Shown here: positions 7,304 to 15,169 of the stretch, piece after piece
How positions within the stretch are numbered: position 1 is the stretch's first letter
Layout of the letters: each line of letters begins with the position of its first letter
Assembly: GCA_964630635.1 (NCBI GenBank)
Contig: CAZVVM010000039.1
Coordinates: 1 to 15,603 of the forward strand
Reading direction: 5' to 3'
Length of the DNA stretch: 15,603 nt
DNA from: Colimorpha_A sp964630635
GTDB lineage: Bacteria; Bacillota; Clostridia; Oscillospirales; CAG-272
Made by a program: the position numbers and the translations under genes
The notes under the pieces: model-generated
The model's input: the letters and a program-made list of their open reading frames with translations, nothing else
Database searches by the model: none
Told to the model about the DNA's origin: nothing

Positions 7304-9451
7304 ATGACGGAATCCGAAGCGCTATTTTCCGATTTCAAAACCGAATATAACTTCCCTCTCGACTACGAGCAGAGCGAGGCGTGTAAGACCGTCGACGGTA
7401 AGGTTTTGCTTCTGGCAGTGCCGGGAAGCGGAAAAACGACGGTTATGATAGCCCGCCTCGGCTATATGACGCGTGTTTGCGGAATAGACCCGCGAAGCAT
7501 TCTCGCAATAACCTACAGCGTCGCGGGAACGAAGGAAATGCAAAAGCGGTACCAAAAGGCGTTCGGCTCCTGTGACGTCGAGTTCAGAACGATAAACGGC
7601 TTCTGCGCGACGATGATAAACCGATACGAAAAGGTCAAGGGGCGTAAGGCATTCGAGCTTATCGACAAGGACGAAAGCGTCAGCTCGATCCTACGCACGG
7701 TAATGACGGAGCAAGGGATATTCCCGACCGAAAACGACCTGCGAGAGGTCAAGACCGCGATAACGTACTGTAAAAACAGTATGCTCGACGATAGCGAGAT
7801 CGAAAAGGAGATACGCCTCGAGGGCAAAAACTTCGCAGATATATACCGCGCGTATGAATCGTATAAGCGTGACCGACGCTTAATGGACTACGACGACCAG
7901 CTCGTCTACGGCTATACGATACTCAAAAACCACCCCGAGGTAAACGCCGTATACGCCGACCGCTTCAAATACGTCTGCGTCGACGAGGCACAAGATACCT
8001 CAAAGCTCCAGCACGAAATAATCAAGCTTCTGACCGATAAATGCGGAAACGTCTTTATGGTAGGAGACGAGGACCAGAGCATATACGGCTTCCGCGCCGC
8101 GTATCCGAAGGCACTGCTTGATTTCAAAACGACCTATCCCGACGCAAAGATACTGACTATCAGCAATAACTACCGAAGCACGAAAAGCATAGTCAGGTCA
8201 GCCGACAGCTTCATAAAGCAAAACGCAGAGCGTCTTGACAAGGGCAAGACGATGAAAACGGAAAACCCCGAGGGCAAGACGCCCGTCCGCGTAAAGCTGA
8301 CAGACCTGCGTCTGCTTCCCGATTACGTCCGCCGTGTTTCAGCCGAGAAAACGGGCGGCACGACCGCGTGCCTGTTTCGTCTTAACGAATCAATGCTTCC
8401 CATAATCGACCTTCTGCACGATAAGGAAGTACCCTTCCGCGTTCGCGGCGGCGACGGACTCTTTTTCACGAGCGCAACCGTCACTGACGTTATAAACATA
8501 CTTAATTTCGCATCCGACCCGTACGACGGCGAGCTTTGGAAAAAGATATACTACAAGCTTCCCCTCGGCATCACGAAGGCGGAAACCGAGCGAGCCATCG
8601 CCTACAACTACGGCGACGGTATGCTCCCGATACCCGATTATCTCTCCACCGCCGTATTTTTAAACGACAAAAAACGTGCGCGTGCAAAGCGCGTCTGGGA
8701 GGACGTAAGCCGCATCGCATCGCAGGACACCTACGAGGCGATAAAAACGATATTCTTCTCCCTCGGCTACAACAATAAGCGCTCCGACAAGGTCTCGGAG
8801 ATAACGAAGCGCAATACCCTGCTCGGGATCGCCTACCGCCGCCGCAACCGTACCGACTTTTTCCGACGTCTTAACGAGCTTGAGGGCGAGGTAAAACGCG
8901 GCTCGGTGAGTACTGACGGCATAATACTCTCGACCATACATTCGGCAAAGGGCTTGGAGTTCGACCGCGTACTGCTCTGCGACTGCAAAAACGGCGTGCT
9001 TCCGATGACTCCGTACAAAAGCAACCTGCGCGACGAAGAAAAGACCGAGCGCGAGGAGGACAGGCGCCTCTTTTACGTCGGAATGACGCGCGCAAAATCG
9101 ACGCTTGAGATCGTGACCTGGGAAAGTGAGTTCGGCGCGCGGAGCTCGGGCTTTGAATTTCCCGATGACGTTTTTGAGCCGAAAAGGACGACAAAAACGG
9201 CTCAAAACAGCACGTTTTCGCGCCGAAAAACGTCAAAAAACGGCACTTTTTTGACCGAAAAAGACGAGGTATTTCTCGAATCGCTGATGCAGGTCGGCGT
9301 CACCGTCAAACATAAGACCTTCGGCGTCGGCAAAATTATTTATCTGAACGGCTCCTTCGCCGAGATAAAATTCGACCGCTATCCCGTATCGAAAACGCTT
9401 GACCTAAAAACCTGCGTAATGAACAAGCTTATAACTCCGAAAGGAAGATAA
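7304..9451 (+). CDS. UvrD/PcrA-like superfamily 1A DNA helicase
   Basis: ATP-dependent 3'-5' DNA translocase/helicase of the UvrD/Rep/PcrA type, acting in repair or in clearing replication blocks. In the 715-aa product, Walker A is AVPGSGKTT (38-46), motif II VDEAQD (226-231), motif III GDEDQSIYGFR (254-264), motif IV NNYRS (288-292), motif V TIHSAKGLEFDRV (544-556) and motif VI EDRRLFYVGMTRAK (585-598). A low-complexity Ser/Thr/Lys linker (about 625-655) leads to a C-terminal SH3/KOW-like segment with KHKTFGVGKI (669-678), as in the RNA-polymerase-binding tail of PcrA. It is a little shorter than typical PcrA and motif Ib is unusual (TYSVAGTKEM), so it may be a paralogue rather than the housekeeping PcrA. 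I preferred ATG 7304 with GAGGAAAG upstream; a GTG at 7262 would lie inside the terminator hairpin. The stop is 4 bp before the next gene. Confidence 0.9.
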   Translation: MTESEALFSDFKTEYNFPLDYEQSEACKTVDGKVLLLAVPGSGKTTVMIARLGYMTRVCGIDPRSILAITYSVAGTKEMQKRYQKAFGSCDVEFRTINGFCATMINRYEKVKGRKAFELIDKDESVSSILRTVMTEQGIFPTENDLREVKTAITYCKNSMLDDSEIEKEIRLEGKNFADIYRAYESYKRDRRLMDYDDQLVYGYTILKNHPEVNAVYADRFKYVCVDEAQDTSKLQHEIIKLLTDKCGNVFMVGDEDQSIYGFRAAYPKALLDFKTTYPDAKILTISNNYRSTKSIVRSADSFIKQNAERLDKGKTMKTENPEGKTPVRVKLTDLRLLPDYVRRVSAEKTGGTTACLFRLNESMLPIIDLLHDKEVPFRVRGGDGLFFTSATVTDVINILNFASDPYDGELWKKIYYKLPLGITKAETERAIAYNYGDGMLPIPDYLSTAVFLNDKKRARAKRVWEDVSRIASQDTYEAIKTIFFSLGYNNKRSDKVSEITKRNTLLGIAYRRRNRTDFFRRLNELEGEVKRGSVSTDGIILSTIHSAKGLEFDRVLLCDCKNGVLPMTPYKSNLRDEEKTEREEDRRLFYVGMTRAKSTLEIVTWESEFGARSSGFEFPDDVFEPKRTTKTAQNSTFSRRKTSKNGTFLTEKDEVFLESLMQVGVTVKHKTFGVGKIIYLNGSFAEIKFDRYPVSKTLDLKTCVMNKLITPKGR

Positions 9452-9455
9452 TAAT

Positions 9456-9824
9456 ATGAACAGATCGAAGATACTGTGCTACAATATCTCCCGTGAAACC
9501 CTTGCCGCGCTTACGCGTGAGGCAAAAAAGCTGAATGTCGAGACGCTTTCGGTAGCACCCGAAAGCTACGGACTGCCGCTTCTTTCGATCGCGTCGGGCG
9601 TCAAGGCAAACACAAATCCCCTCACCTCAAGCGTCCTGCCCGAAGGAATGCTCGTGTTCGTGAATTTTCCCGACACGATGCTCGACGTATTCCTCAGCGT
9701 ACTGCGCGAAAAAGGCATCAGAGTATCGCTTAAAGCCATTCTCACTCCGCATAACGCGGTCTGGGACGCACATACATTATATAACGAGCTTTGCCGCGAG
9801 CGCGCAGAGCTTTCAAATAAGTAA
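9456..9824 (+). CDS. DUF3783-like small protein
   Basis: A 122-aa protein of unknown function. The C-terminal stretch VSLKAILTPHNAVWDAHTLY (about 89-108) resembles the signature of the DUF3783 family (a K-x-V-L-T-P-x-N strand followed by a W-containing helix). The middle part, EGMLVFVNFPDTMLDVFLSV (63-82), fits the 'boost to a single number' alpha/beta layout of that family. No signal peptide, cysteines in pairs or catalytic motif stands out. The gene begins 4 bp after the helicase stop with AAGGAAG inside the helicase end, so it is very probably cotranscribed and may be functionally linked. The family assignment is from memory and would need a profile search. Confidence 0.8.
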   Translation: MNRSKILCYNISRETLAALTREAKKLNVETLSVAPESYGLPLLSIASGVKANTNPLTSSVLPEGMLVFVNFPDTMLDVFLSVLREKGIRVSLKAILTPHNAVWDAHTLYNELCRERAELSNK

Positions 9825-9897
9825 CGCAAGAATGAACAGGCAAACATATGGGCGCCCGAGATTCCGCCTGCGCAAAGCTTCGGCGCTTTTCCGCCGC

Positions 9898-10012
9898 GTC
9901 ATCCTGAGCATAGTCGAAATCCGAGCGCAGCGAGGATCAAACGATGCGTAGCAGCGTTTGGGATCTCGGCGGAAAAGTTCGACTGCGGACTTCGTCCTTC
10001 GCTCAGAATGAC
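9898..10012. repeat. Nested palindromic repeat of the GTCATCCTGAGC type
   Basis: Outer arms GTCATCCTGAGC (9898-9909) and GCTCAGAATGAC (10001-10012) are inverted with one mismatch. Inside lies a hairpin with ATCAAACG pairing with CGTTTGGGAT around a GC-GTA-GC tip. A third pair, CTTTTCCGCCG (9886-9896) and CGGCGGAAAAG (9967-9977), is a perfect 11-bp inverted repeat that crosses the outer arm. It fills most of the 240-bp gap between the DUF3783-like gene and the DUF368 gene, where I see no other gene. Confidence 0.75.
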
Positions 10013-10065
10013 AACGGGCGGATGAAATATCAATAATCACTCCCTTTCAAAAGGACAGGTATATT

Positions 10066-10974
10066 ATGAATAAAGATAACAAGAAGAAAAACGGTGTTGC
10101 ATCGTTTTTTGTGCGCATACTTCAGGGCTCGCTCATCGGTGTCGGCGGTATTCTTCCCGGCATCAGCGGCGGCGTGCTTTGCGCGATATTCGGCATTTAT
10201 CAGCCGCTTATGGAGGTGCTTGCCCATCCCATCAAGAACTTCAAAAAGCATATCAAGCTTATAATTCCCGTCGTTATAGGAATCGCCGTCGGATTTCTGG
10301 GACTTGCGAAGCTCGTCGAGCTTCTGTTCAAGAGCAATATGGAGGTTGCGACCTGCGTATTCGTCGGACTGATCCTCGGAATGCTTCCGTCGCTATGGCA
10401 TGAAGCGGGTGAATACGGACGAAAAAAATCGTCCTATATCAGCGGCGCGGTCGCGGCTCTGCTTCTCTTCGGACTTTTCACCTATATTGAGTTCGGCACC
10501 GAGCTTTCCATAACCCCCAACCCGTTCTGGTACGCGGTCTGCGGTATATTCTGGGGTCTCGGCGTCGTTGTACCGGGAATGAGCGCGTCAAGCCCGCTTT
10601 TGTTCCTTGGGCTTTACGACCCGCTTATGGGCGTTATTACGAGCTTCCTCGATAACGGAGTCGCCTTCGTCAGCGGTAAGCTGTCCTTCACTGAAGCTCT
10701 CGGCGGAATGCAGTTCTTGAACGCTATCCCCTTCGGTATTGCGATAATTGCGACGCTCATAGGTCTTGCCAAGCCCGTAAATTATCTGCTTTCAAAGAAG
10801 CCGTCGCAGATATATCACACGATATTCGGTATCGTTCTCGGCACTACCCTGCCCGTGCTTTTCTTCACCATCGGTTGGGGAAGCAACGCGGCGCTCAAGG
10901 TTGCGTTCATCGTTCTCGGATTCATCGCCGCGTGGCTGCTCGATAAATTGAGCCGAAAATTTGCGGGGGAATGA
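10066..10974 (+). CDS. DUF368 polytopic membrane protein (PopT-type undecaprenyl-phosphate translocase family)
   Basis: A 302-aa integral membrane protein with about eight hydrophobic helices and a short basic cytosolic N-terminus (NKDNKKK). The family hallmark is an internally repeated signature: GGILPGISGGVL (27-38) in the first half and VVVPGMSASSPLL (167-179) in the second, consistent with inverted-repeat re-entrant helices. Family members, named PopT in recent work, recycle undecaprenyl phosphate across the cytoplasmic membrane to supply lipid carrier for peptidoglycan and other surface polymers. Assigning that activity here is by family only. The ATG follows AAAAGGACA. The gene stands between two intergenic repeats and is probably transcribed from the 9825-10060 gap, where I could not pick a convincing promoter. 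No link to polA downstream other than order. Confidence 0.9.
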   Translation: MNKDNKKKNGVASFFVRILQGSLIGVGGILPGISGGVLCAIFGIYQPLMEVLAHPIKNFKKHIKLIIPVVIGIAVGFLGLAKLVELLFKSNMEVATCVFVGLILGMLPSLWHEAGEYGRKKSSYISGAVAALLLFGLFTYIEFGTELSITPNPFWYAVCGIFWGLGVVVPGMSASSPLLFLGLYDPLMGVITSFLDNGVAFVSGKLSFTEALGGMQFLNAIPFGIAIIATLIGLAKPVNYLLSKKPSQIYHTIFGIVLGTTLPVLFFTIGWGSNAALKVAFIVLGFIAAWLLDKLSRKFAGE

Positions 10975-11004
10975 AAAACCAAACAATAAATACGATGCAT
11001 CCAA

Positions 11005-11115
11005 ATGGCTCCCCCTTCGGGGGAGCTCCGCGAAGCGGTGAGAGGGCATTGTATCGCCTTTTAATTCCCCCTCTCCGTCGGCTCCGCCGACACCTCTCCC
11101 AAAGGGCGAGGCATT
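11005..11115 (+). repeat. 110-bp multi-hairpin intergenic repeat, copy 1 (before polA)
   Basis: Successive hairpins are GCTCCCCC-TTC-GGGGGAGC, CCGC-GAA-GCGG, GAGAGGG pairing at a distance with CCCTCTC, GTCGGC-TCC-GCCGAC (11077-11091), and CCTCtCCC-AAA-GGGcGAGG. It ends in GAGGCATT, an imperfect inverse of the starting ATGGCTCC. It ends 20 bp before the polA ATG, leaving just room for the ribosome binding site. Copy 2 lies at 13725-13832. Confidence 0.88.
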
Positions 11116-11134
11116 ATTCACAAAGGACATTAAA

Positions 11135-13669
11135 ATGAAAACACTACTTCTCATTGACGGAAACTCTATACTGAACCGTGCGTTTTACGGCATAAGACCG
11201 CTGACGACGGCAACGGGACTTAACACCAACGCCGTTTACGGAATGATGAACATAGTTATGCACCATCTGACCGAAAGGAAGCCCGACGCGGTCGCGGTTG
11301 CATTCGACCGCAAGGCACCGACCTTCCGCCACAAGCAGGTTGAAAGCTACAAGGCAAACCGCAAGGGTATGCCCGCAGAGCTTGCCGAGCAGCTTCCGTA
11401 TGCAAAAAAATGTATGGAGCTTCTCGGTCTTAACGTGCTGGAGCTTGACGGCTACGAGGCGGACGACATTATCGGCACCTGTGCCTTTATGCCCGACTCC
11501 GACACGCAGGTCTATATCGTCACGGGCGACCGCGACTCCTTCCAACTTATCCGCGACAATATTACCGTGCTTCTCGCGTCAACGGGCGAGACCAAGATTT
11601 TCGACCGCGCGGCGTTTAACGAGAAATACGGCGTTCAGCCCGAGCAGTTCGTTGACGTCAAGGCGCTTATGGGCGACACCTCGGACAACATTCCCGGTGT
11701 ACCCGGCATCGGTGAGAAAACGGCGCTCAAGCTGATTGCCGACAATTCGTCGCTTGACGGTGTTTACGAGCATCTGCACGACGGTGAGATCAAGGGCGCA
11801 ACGCTTACCAAGCTTGAAAACGGCAAGGACAGCGCCTATATATCGCAGTTTTTGGCTCAAATAGTGACCGACGTTCCGCTCGGTATTACCCTTTCCGACC
11901 TTGAAGCCAAGCCGATGGCAAGGGGCGAAATGAAGAACGTCCTCACCGAGCTTGAATTAAGCTCGATGATAAAGCGCCTCGGTCTTGACAAGGACGAGGA
12001 CGAAGACACACCCACCTCGGACAACGAAAGCTCCGACTGCTACTGCGGCGGTGAATATAAAGAAATAACCGCGTCCGAGCTTCTTACTCTTGATATTCCC
12101 TACTGTGCCGTTTCATTTGAAGATGAATATATAAAGATATACGACGGCAAATGCGGTTACTCCGTTTCGATAAGCGAAAAGGAAGCCATCAAGGACTTTT
12201 TCTACGATCTGGGCCGCACCGTTATCGTCAGCGACAGCAAGCGTCTTTGTCTTGATTATGGCAGAGTAACGTGTAAATTCTTCGACGTTACCCTTGCGGG
12301 CTACGTCGTCGACACGTCCGAGGGTCATTACGAGCTTGAACGCCTTGCGATAAAATATCTCGGCACGTCTCTCGGCGAGAATTTCGACCGCGCGAAGGTG
12401 CTTTACGAGCTTGCCTACGCGCTCAACGAAAAGCTCAAGGAAAGCGGACAAACGGCGCTTTATTACAATATTGAGGAGCCGCTTTCGGGCGTGCTTGCCG
12501 ATATGGAGCGCATCGGCTTCAAGATAGACCGCAACGGACTTAAGGCGTATTCGGACAAGCTTGCAGTAAGCTGCGAGCAGTACGCGGAGAGCATTTATTT
12601 CGAGGCGGGACACGAGTTCAACATCAATTCACCCAAGCAACTCGGCGAGGTGCTTTTCGAGGAGCTGAAGCTCCCCGTTCTTAAAAAGACGAAGACCGGT
12701 TACAGCACGGGCGCGGAGATCCTCGAAAAGCTCCGTCCCTATCACACGATAATCGACCGCATTCTCGAATACCGTCAGGCGGCAAAATTAAAGAGCACCT
12801 ACGGTGACGGGCTTCTTAAGGTTGCTGATGAAAACGGCGTTATCCATTCGTCCTTCAATCAGACGGTGACGGCGACGGGACGTCTTTCCTCGTCGGAGCC
12901 GAATTTGCAGAACATTCCGATCCGTACTCCGCTCGGACGCGAGCTTCGCAAGTTCTTTATTCCGCGGAAGGAGAATTACGTTCTTATCGACGCCGACTAC
13001 TCGCAGATCGAGCTTCGCGTTCTTGCCGCGATATCGGGCGACGAGACTATGATAAACGCATTCAAATGCGGCGAGGATATTCACACCGTTACCGCTTCGC
13101 AGGTATTCGGCGTTCCGATAAACGCCGTCACTCCAGAGCTTCGCAAGCGCGCGAAGGCGGTCAACTTCGGTATAGTTTACGGCATTGGCGGCTTCTCACT
13201 CGGCGCTGACATCGGCGTTTCGAAATACGAAGCGGACAGATACATCAAGAGCTATCACGAAAAGTATCCACAGATCGACGAGTATCTCAAAGCCGTCGTC
13301 GAGGACGGCAAGCGTGACGGTTACGTTACTACCGTATTCGGTCGAAGAAGGTACATTCCCGAGCTTCACGCGTCAAACAGAAATCTTCAGGCGTTCGGCG
13401 CCCGCGTTGCGATGAACAGCCCCATTCAGGGCGCGGCGGCTGATATTATCAAGATTGCGATGATAAAGGTCGATAAAGCGCTTAAAGAAAGCGGTCTTGA
13501 CGCTCGGCTTATCCTTCAGGTTCACGACGAGCTTATTCTTGAAGCGCACAAGGATTGTGCAAACGAAGCCGCAGAGCTTTTAAAACGCGAGATGGAAAAC
13601 GCAGTCGAGCTTGCGGTCAAGATGGAAGCCGAGGTCGGAATCGGAGATAACTGGTACGACTGTAAGTGA
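11135..13669 (+). CDS. polA: DNA polymerase I
   Basis: Replicative gap-filling and repair polymerase that removes RNA primers and fills gaps. The 844-aa product is shorter than E. coli Pol I (928). The 5'-nuclease domain (1-280) has LIDGNS (6-11), GYEADDIIGT, TGDRDSF and GDTSDNIPGVPGIGEKTA. An acidic linker near 284-300 carries a CYC motif (302-304). The 3'-5' exonuclease-like domain (about 305-450) keeps the fold end (DVTLAGYVVDTSEGHYELE) but lacks the DxE exo I motif and the other acidic residues, so it is probably without proofreading, as in Bacillus. The polymerase domain has motif A DADYSQIELR (619-628), motif B RKRAKAVNFGIVYG (670-683) and motif C QVHDE (795-799). The ATG follows AAAGGACA. 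Confidence 0.97.
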   Translation: MKTLLLIDGNSILNRAFYGIRPLTTATGLNTNAVYGMMNIVMHHLTERKPDAVAVAFDRKAPTFRHKQVESYKANRKGMPAELAEQLPYAKKCMELLGLNVLELDGYEADDIIGTCAFMPDSDTQVYIVTGDRDSFQLIRDNITVLLASTGETKIFDRAAFNEKYGVQPEQFVDVKALMGDTSDNIPGVPGIGEKTALKLIADNSSLDGVYEHLHDGEIKGATLTKLENGKDSAYISQFLAQIVTDVPLGITLSDLEAKPMARGEMKNVLTELELSSMIKRLGLDKDEDEDTPTSDNESSDCYCGGEYKEITASELLTLDIPYCAVSFEDEYIKIYDGKCGYSVSISEKEAIKDFFYDLGRTVIVSDSKRLCLDYGRVTCKFFDVTLAGYVVDTSEGHYELERLAIKYLGTSLGENFDRAKVLYELAYALNEKLKESGQTALYYNIEEPLSGVLADMERIGFKIDRNGLKAYSDKLAVSCEQYAESIYFEAGHEFNINSPKQLGEVLFEELKLPVLKKTKTGYSTGAEILEKLRPYHTIIDRILEYRQAAKLKSTYGDGLLKVADENGVIHSSFNQTVTATGRLSSSEPNLQNIPIRTPLGRELRKFFIPRKENYVLIDADYSQIELRVLAAISGDETMINAFKCGEDIHTVTASQVFGVPINAVTPELRKRAKAVNFGIVYGIGGFSLGADIGVSKYEADRYIKSYHEKYPQIDEYLKAVVEDGKRDGYVTTVFGRRRYIPELHASNRNLQAFGARVAMNSPIQGAAADIIKIAMIKVDKALKESGLDARLILQVHDELILEAHKDCANEAAELLKREMENAVELAVKMEAEVGIGDNWYDCK

Positions 13670-13677
13670 TCTCCGCC

Positions 13678-13706
13678 TTGACAAAGAGCAAAGATTGTGA
13701 TAGAAT
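13678..13706 (+). promoter_or_regulatory. Strong sigma-A promoter for smpB
   Basis: TTGACA at 13678-13683, exactly 17 bp, then TAGAAT at 13701-13706 with TG one base before it (extended -10). It starts 9 bp after the polA stop. The predicted start near 13713 puts the second 110-bp repeat inside the untranslated leader. It probably drives smpB, the hydrolase and perhaps ssrA. Confidence 0.85.
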
Positions 13707-13724
13707 AAACTGCTGAAAATAAGT

Positions 13725-13832
13725 ATGGCTCCCCCTTTGGGGGAGCTCCCGCGATAGCGGGTGAGAGGGCATTATGAAGCACATTCCCTCTCCGTCGGCT
13801 CCGCCGACACCTCTCCCAAAAGGCGAGGCATT
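13725..13832 (+). repeat. 110-bp multi-hairpin intergenic repeat, copy 2 (smpB leader)
   Basis: Same architecture and ends as the copy before polA: GCTCCCCC-TTT-GGGGGAGC, then CCCGC-GATA-GCGGG, then GAGAGGG pairing with CCCTCTC, then GTCGGC-TCC-GCCGAC (13794-13808), then CCTCtCCC-AAAA-GGcGAGG, ending GAGGCATT. The second hairpin differs from copy 1 by paired changes (an extra C and matching G), which keeps the stem. The last bases lie 24 bp before the smpB ATG. Confidence 0.88.
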
Positions 13833-13855
13833 CAAACCCCCGAAAGGAGAATATC

Positions 13856-14329
13856 ATGGCGGACAAAAAAGAAGCCAAAAAAATAATAGCGCAAAACAAA
13901 AAAGCCCGCCACGATTACTTCGTCGAGGACACCTATGAGGCGGGAATCGAGCTTTTCGGAACAGAGGTCAAGAGCATTCGCGGCGGCAAGGTCAATCTTA
14001 AGGACTCCTTTTGCCGTATAGATAACGGCGAGATGTTCGCATACGGCGTTCACGTCAGCCCTTACGAGCAAGGTAACGTCTTTAACCGCGACCCGCTTCG
14101 ACCGAAAAAGCTCCTGATGCACAAAAAGGAGATACTCAAGCTTTTCGGTCTCGTCGGACGAAAGGGCTACACGCTCGTTCCGCTCTCTCTGTATTTTTCG
14201 GGAAGCCGAGTAAAGGTCGAGGTCGGGCTTTGCGTCGGTAAAAAGCTTTATGACAAGCGCGACAGCGACGCCGAGCGTCAGGCAAACCGCGATATTGACA
14301 GAGTTATGAAAACCAACCGTTACGAGTGA
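13856..14329 (+). CDS. smpB: SsrA-binding protein SmpB
   Basis: Binds the tRNA-like end of tmRNA and delivers it to stalled ribosomes for trans-translation. The 157-aa protein is typical in length: a basic N-terminus, the beta-barrel core with YEAGIELFGTEVKSIR (27-42) and GGKVNLKDSF (43-52), ending in the lysine/arginine-rich tail from about 128 (KKLYDKRDSDAERQ...), which in known SmpB enters the empty mRNA channel. AAAGGAG precedes the ATG. It is the first gene after the promoter at 13678-13706. The ssrA gene lies 865 bp downstream, separated by a hydrolase gene. Confidence 0.97.
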   Translation: MADKKEAKKIIAQNKKARHDYFVEDTYEAGIELFGTEVKSIRGGKVNLKDSFCRIDNGEMFAYGVHVSPYEQGNVFNRDPLRPKKLLMHKKEILKLFGLVGRKGYTLVPLSLYFSGSRVKVEVGLCVGKKLYDKRDSDAERQANRDIDRVMKTNRYE

Positions 14330-14338
14330 GGTTATATT

Positions 14339-15169
14339 ATGATAGCAAAAGAAATCGATCTAAAGCTTGATTACGAAAAAGCCGGCTTGAAGAAGCCGAC
14401 CGTTACACCGAGCTTTGTCGGATTTATTCCGAAAAACTACGAAGAATACTGTGAGGACAGACGCCGCCCTGCGGTTCTCGTTCTGCCGGGCGGCGGATAC
14501 CGTTACACCTCCGAGCGTGAGGCAACTCCCGTAGCACTTGAGTTTCTCACCTGCGGCGCGGCTGCCTTCGTTCTTCGTTATTCCGTTTCGCCCGACCGTT
14601 TTCCGACCTCGCTTTGTCAGGTGTATGCCGCGATAAGGCAGATAAGGGAAAACGCTAACGAGTGGAATATTGATCCCGATAAGATCACCGTTATCGGTTT
14701 CTCGGCAGGCGGACACCTTGCCGCGTCAAGCGGTGTTCTCTGGAATTCCGACGTAATTAAAAAATGCGGCTTTGAGGGCGAAGATCACAAGCCGAACGGA
14801 ATGATCCTGTGCTATCCCGTTATAACAAGCGGCGAAAAGGCGCACAGAGGATCGTTTGAGCATCTTCTCGGAAGTGATGCCGACCCTAAAATGGTCGAGT
14901 ATCTTTCCCTTGAAAAACGCGTCAGCGCCGACACGCCGAGGGCGTTCATCTGGCACACTTACGAGGATACGACGGTTCCCGTTGAAAACTCGATGATGTT
15001 TGCAAATGCACTTATTAGCAACGGCGTTCCGATCGAGCTTCATATCTATCCTCATTTCAGACACGGTCTAAGTCTGGCAAATGATCTTCTGTGTACCGAC
15101 TACACGCCGAGAATATCTAAGGTTGCATCCTGGATAGCTCTCGCTAAGGAATGGCTGATGAAAGATTAA
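14339..15169 (+). CDS. Alpha/beta hydrolase, esterase/acetylesterase type
   Basis: Probably a cytoplasmic carboxylesterase acting on small acyl or acetyl esters, perhaps acetylated sugars. No signal peptide. The 276-aa protein shows the oxyanion motif LPGGGY (49-54), the nucleophile elbow GFSAGGH (120-126) with Ser122, the acid in HTYEDTTVP (206-214) with Asp210, and His242 in PHFRHG (238-243), so the catalytic triad appears complete. The layout (short N-terminal strand region, no cap domain) fits the acetyl xylan esterase/BD-FAE-like group, but substrate cannot be read. The ATG at 14339 is 9 bp after the smpB stop with GAGG upstream, so it is cotranscribed with smpB. It lies between smpB and ssrA; I see no obvious functional reason. 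Confidence 0.9.
   Translation: MIAKEIDLKLDYEKAGLKKPTVTPSFVGFIPKNYEEYCEDRRRPAVLVLPGGGYRYTSEREATPVALEFLTCGAAAFVLRYSVSPDRFPTSLCQVYAAIRQIRENANEWNIDPDKITVIGFSAGGHLAASSGVLWNSDVIKKCGFEGEDHKPNGMILCYPVITSGEKAHRGSFEHLLGSDADPKMVEYLSLEKRVSADTPRAFIWHTYEDTTVPVENSMMFANALISNGVPIELHIYPHFRHGLSLANDLLCTDYTPRISKVASWIALAKEWLMKD

Noticed and set aside
8660..9236. Antisense open frames over the helicase gene
   Set aside because: They overlap helicase motifs V and VI on the other strand, have no ribosome binding site worth noting and no recognisable product.
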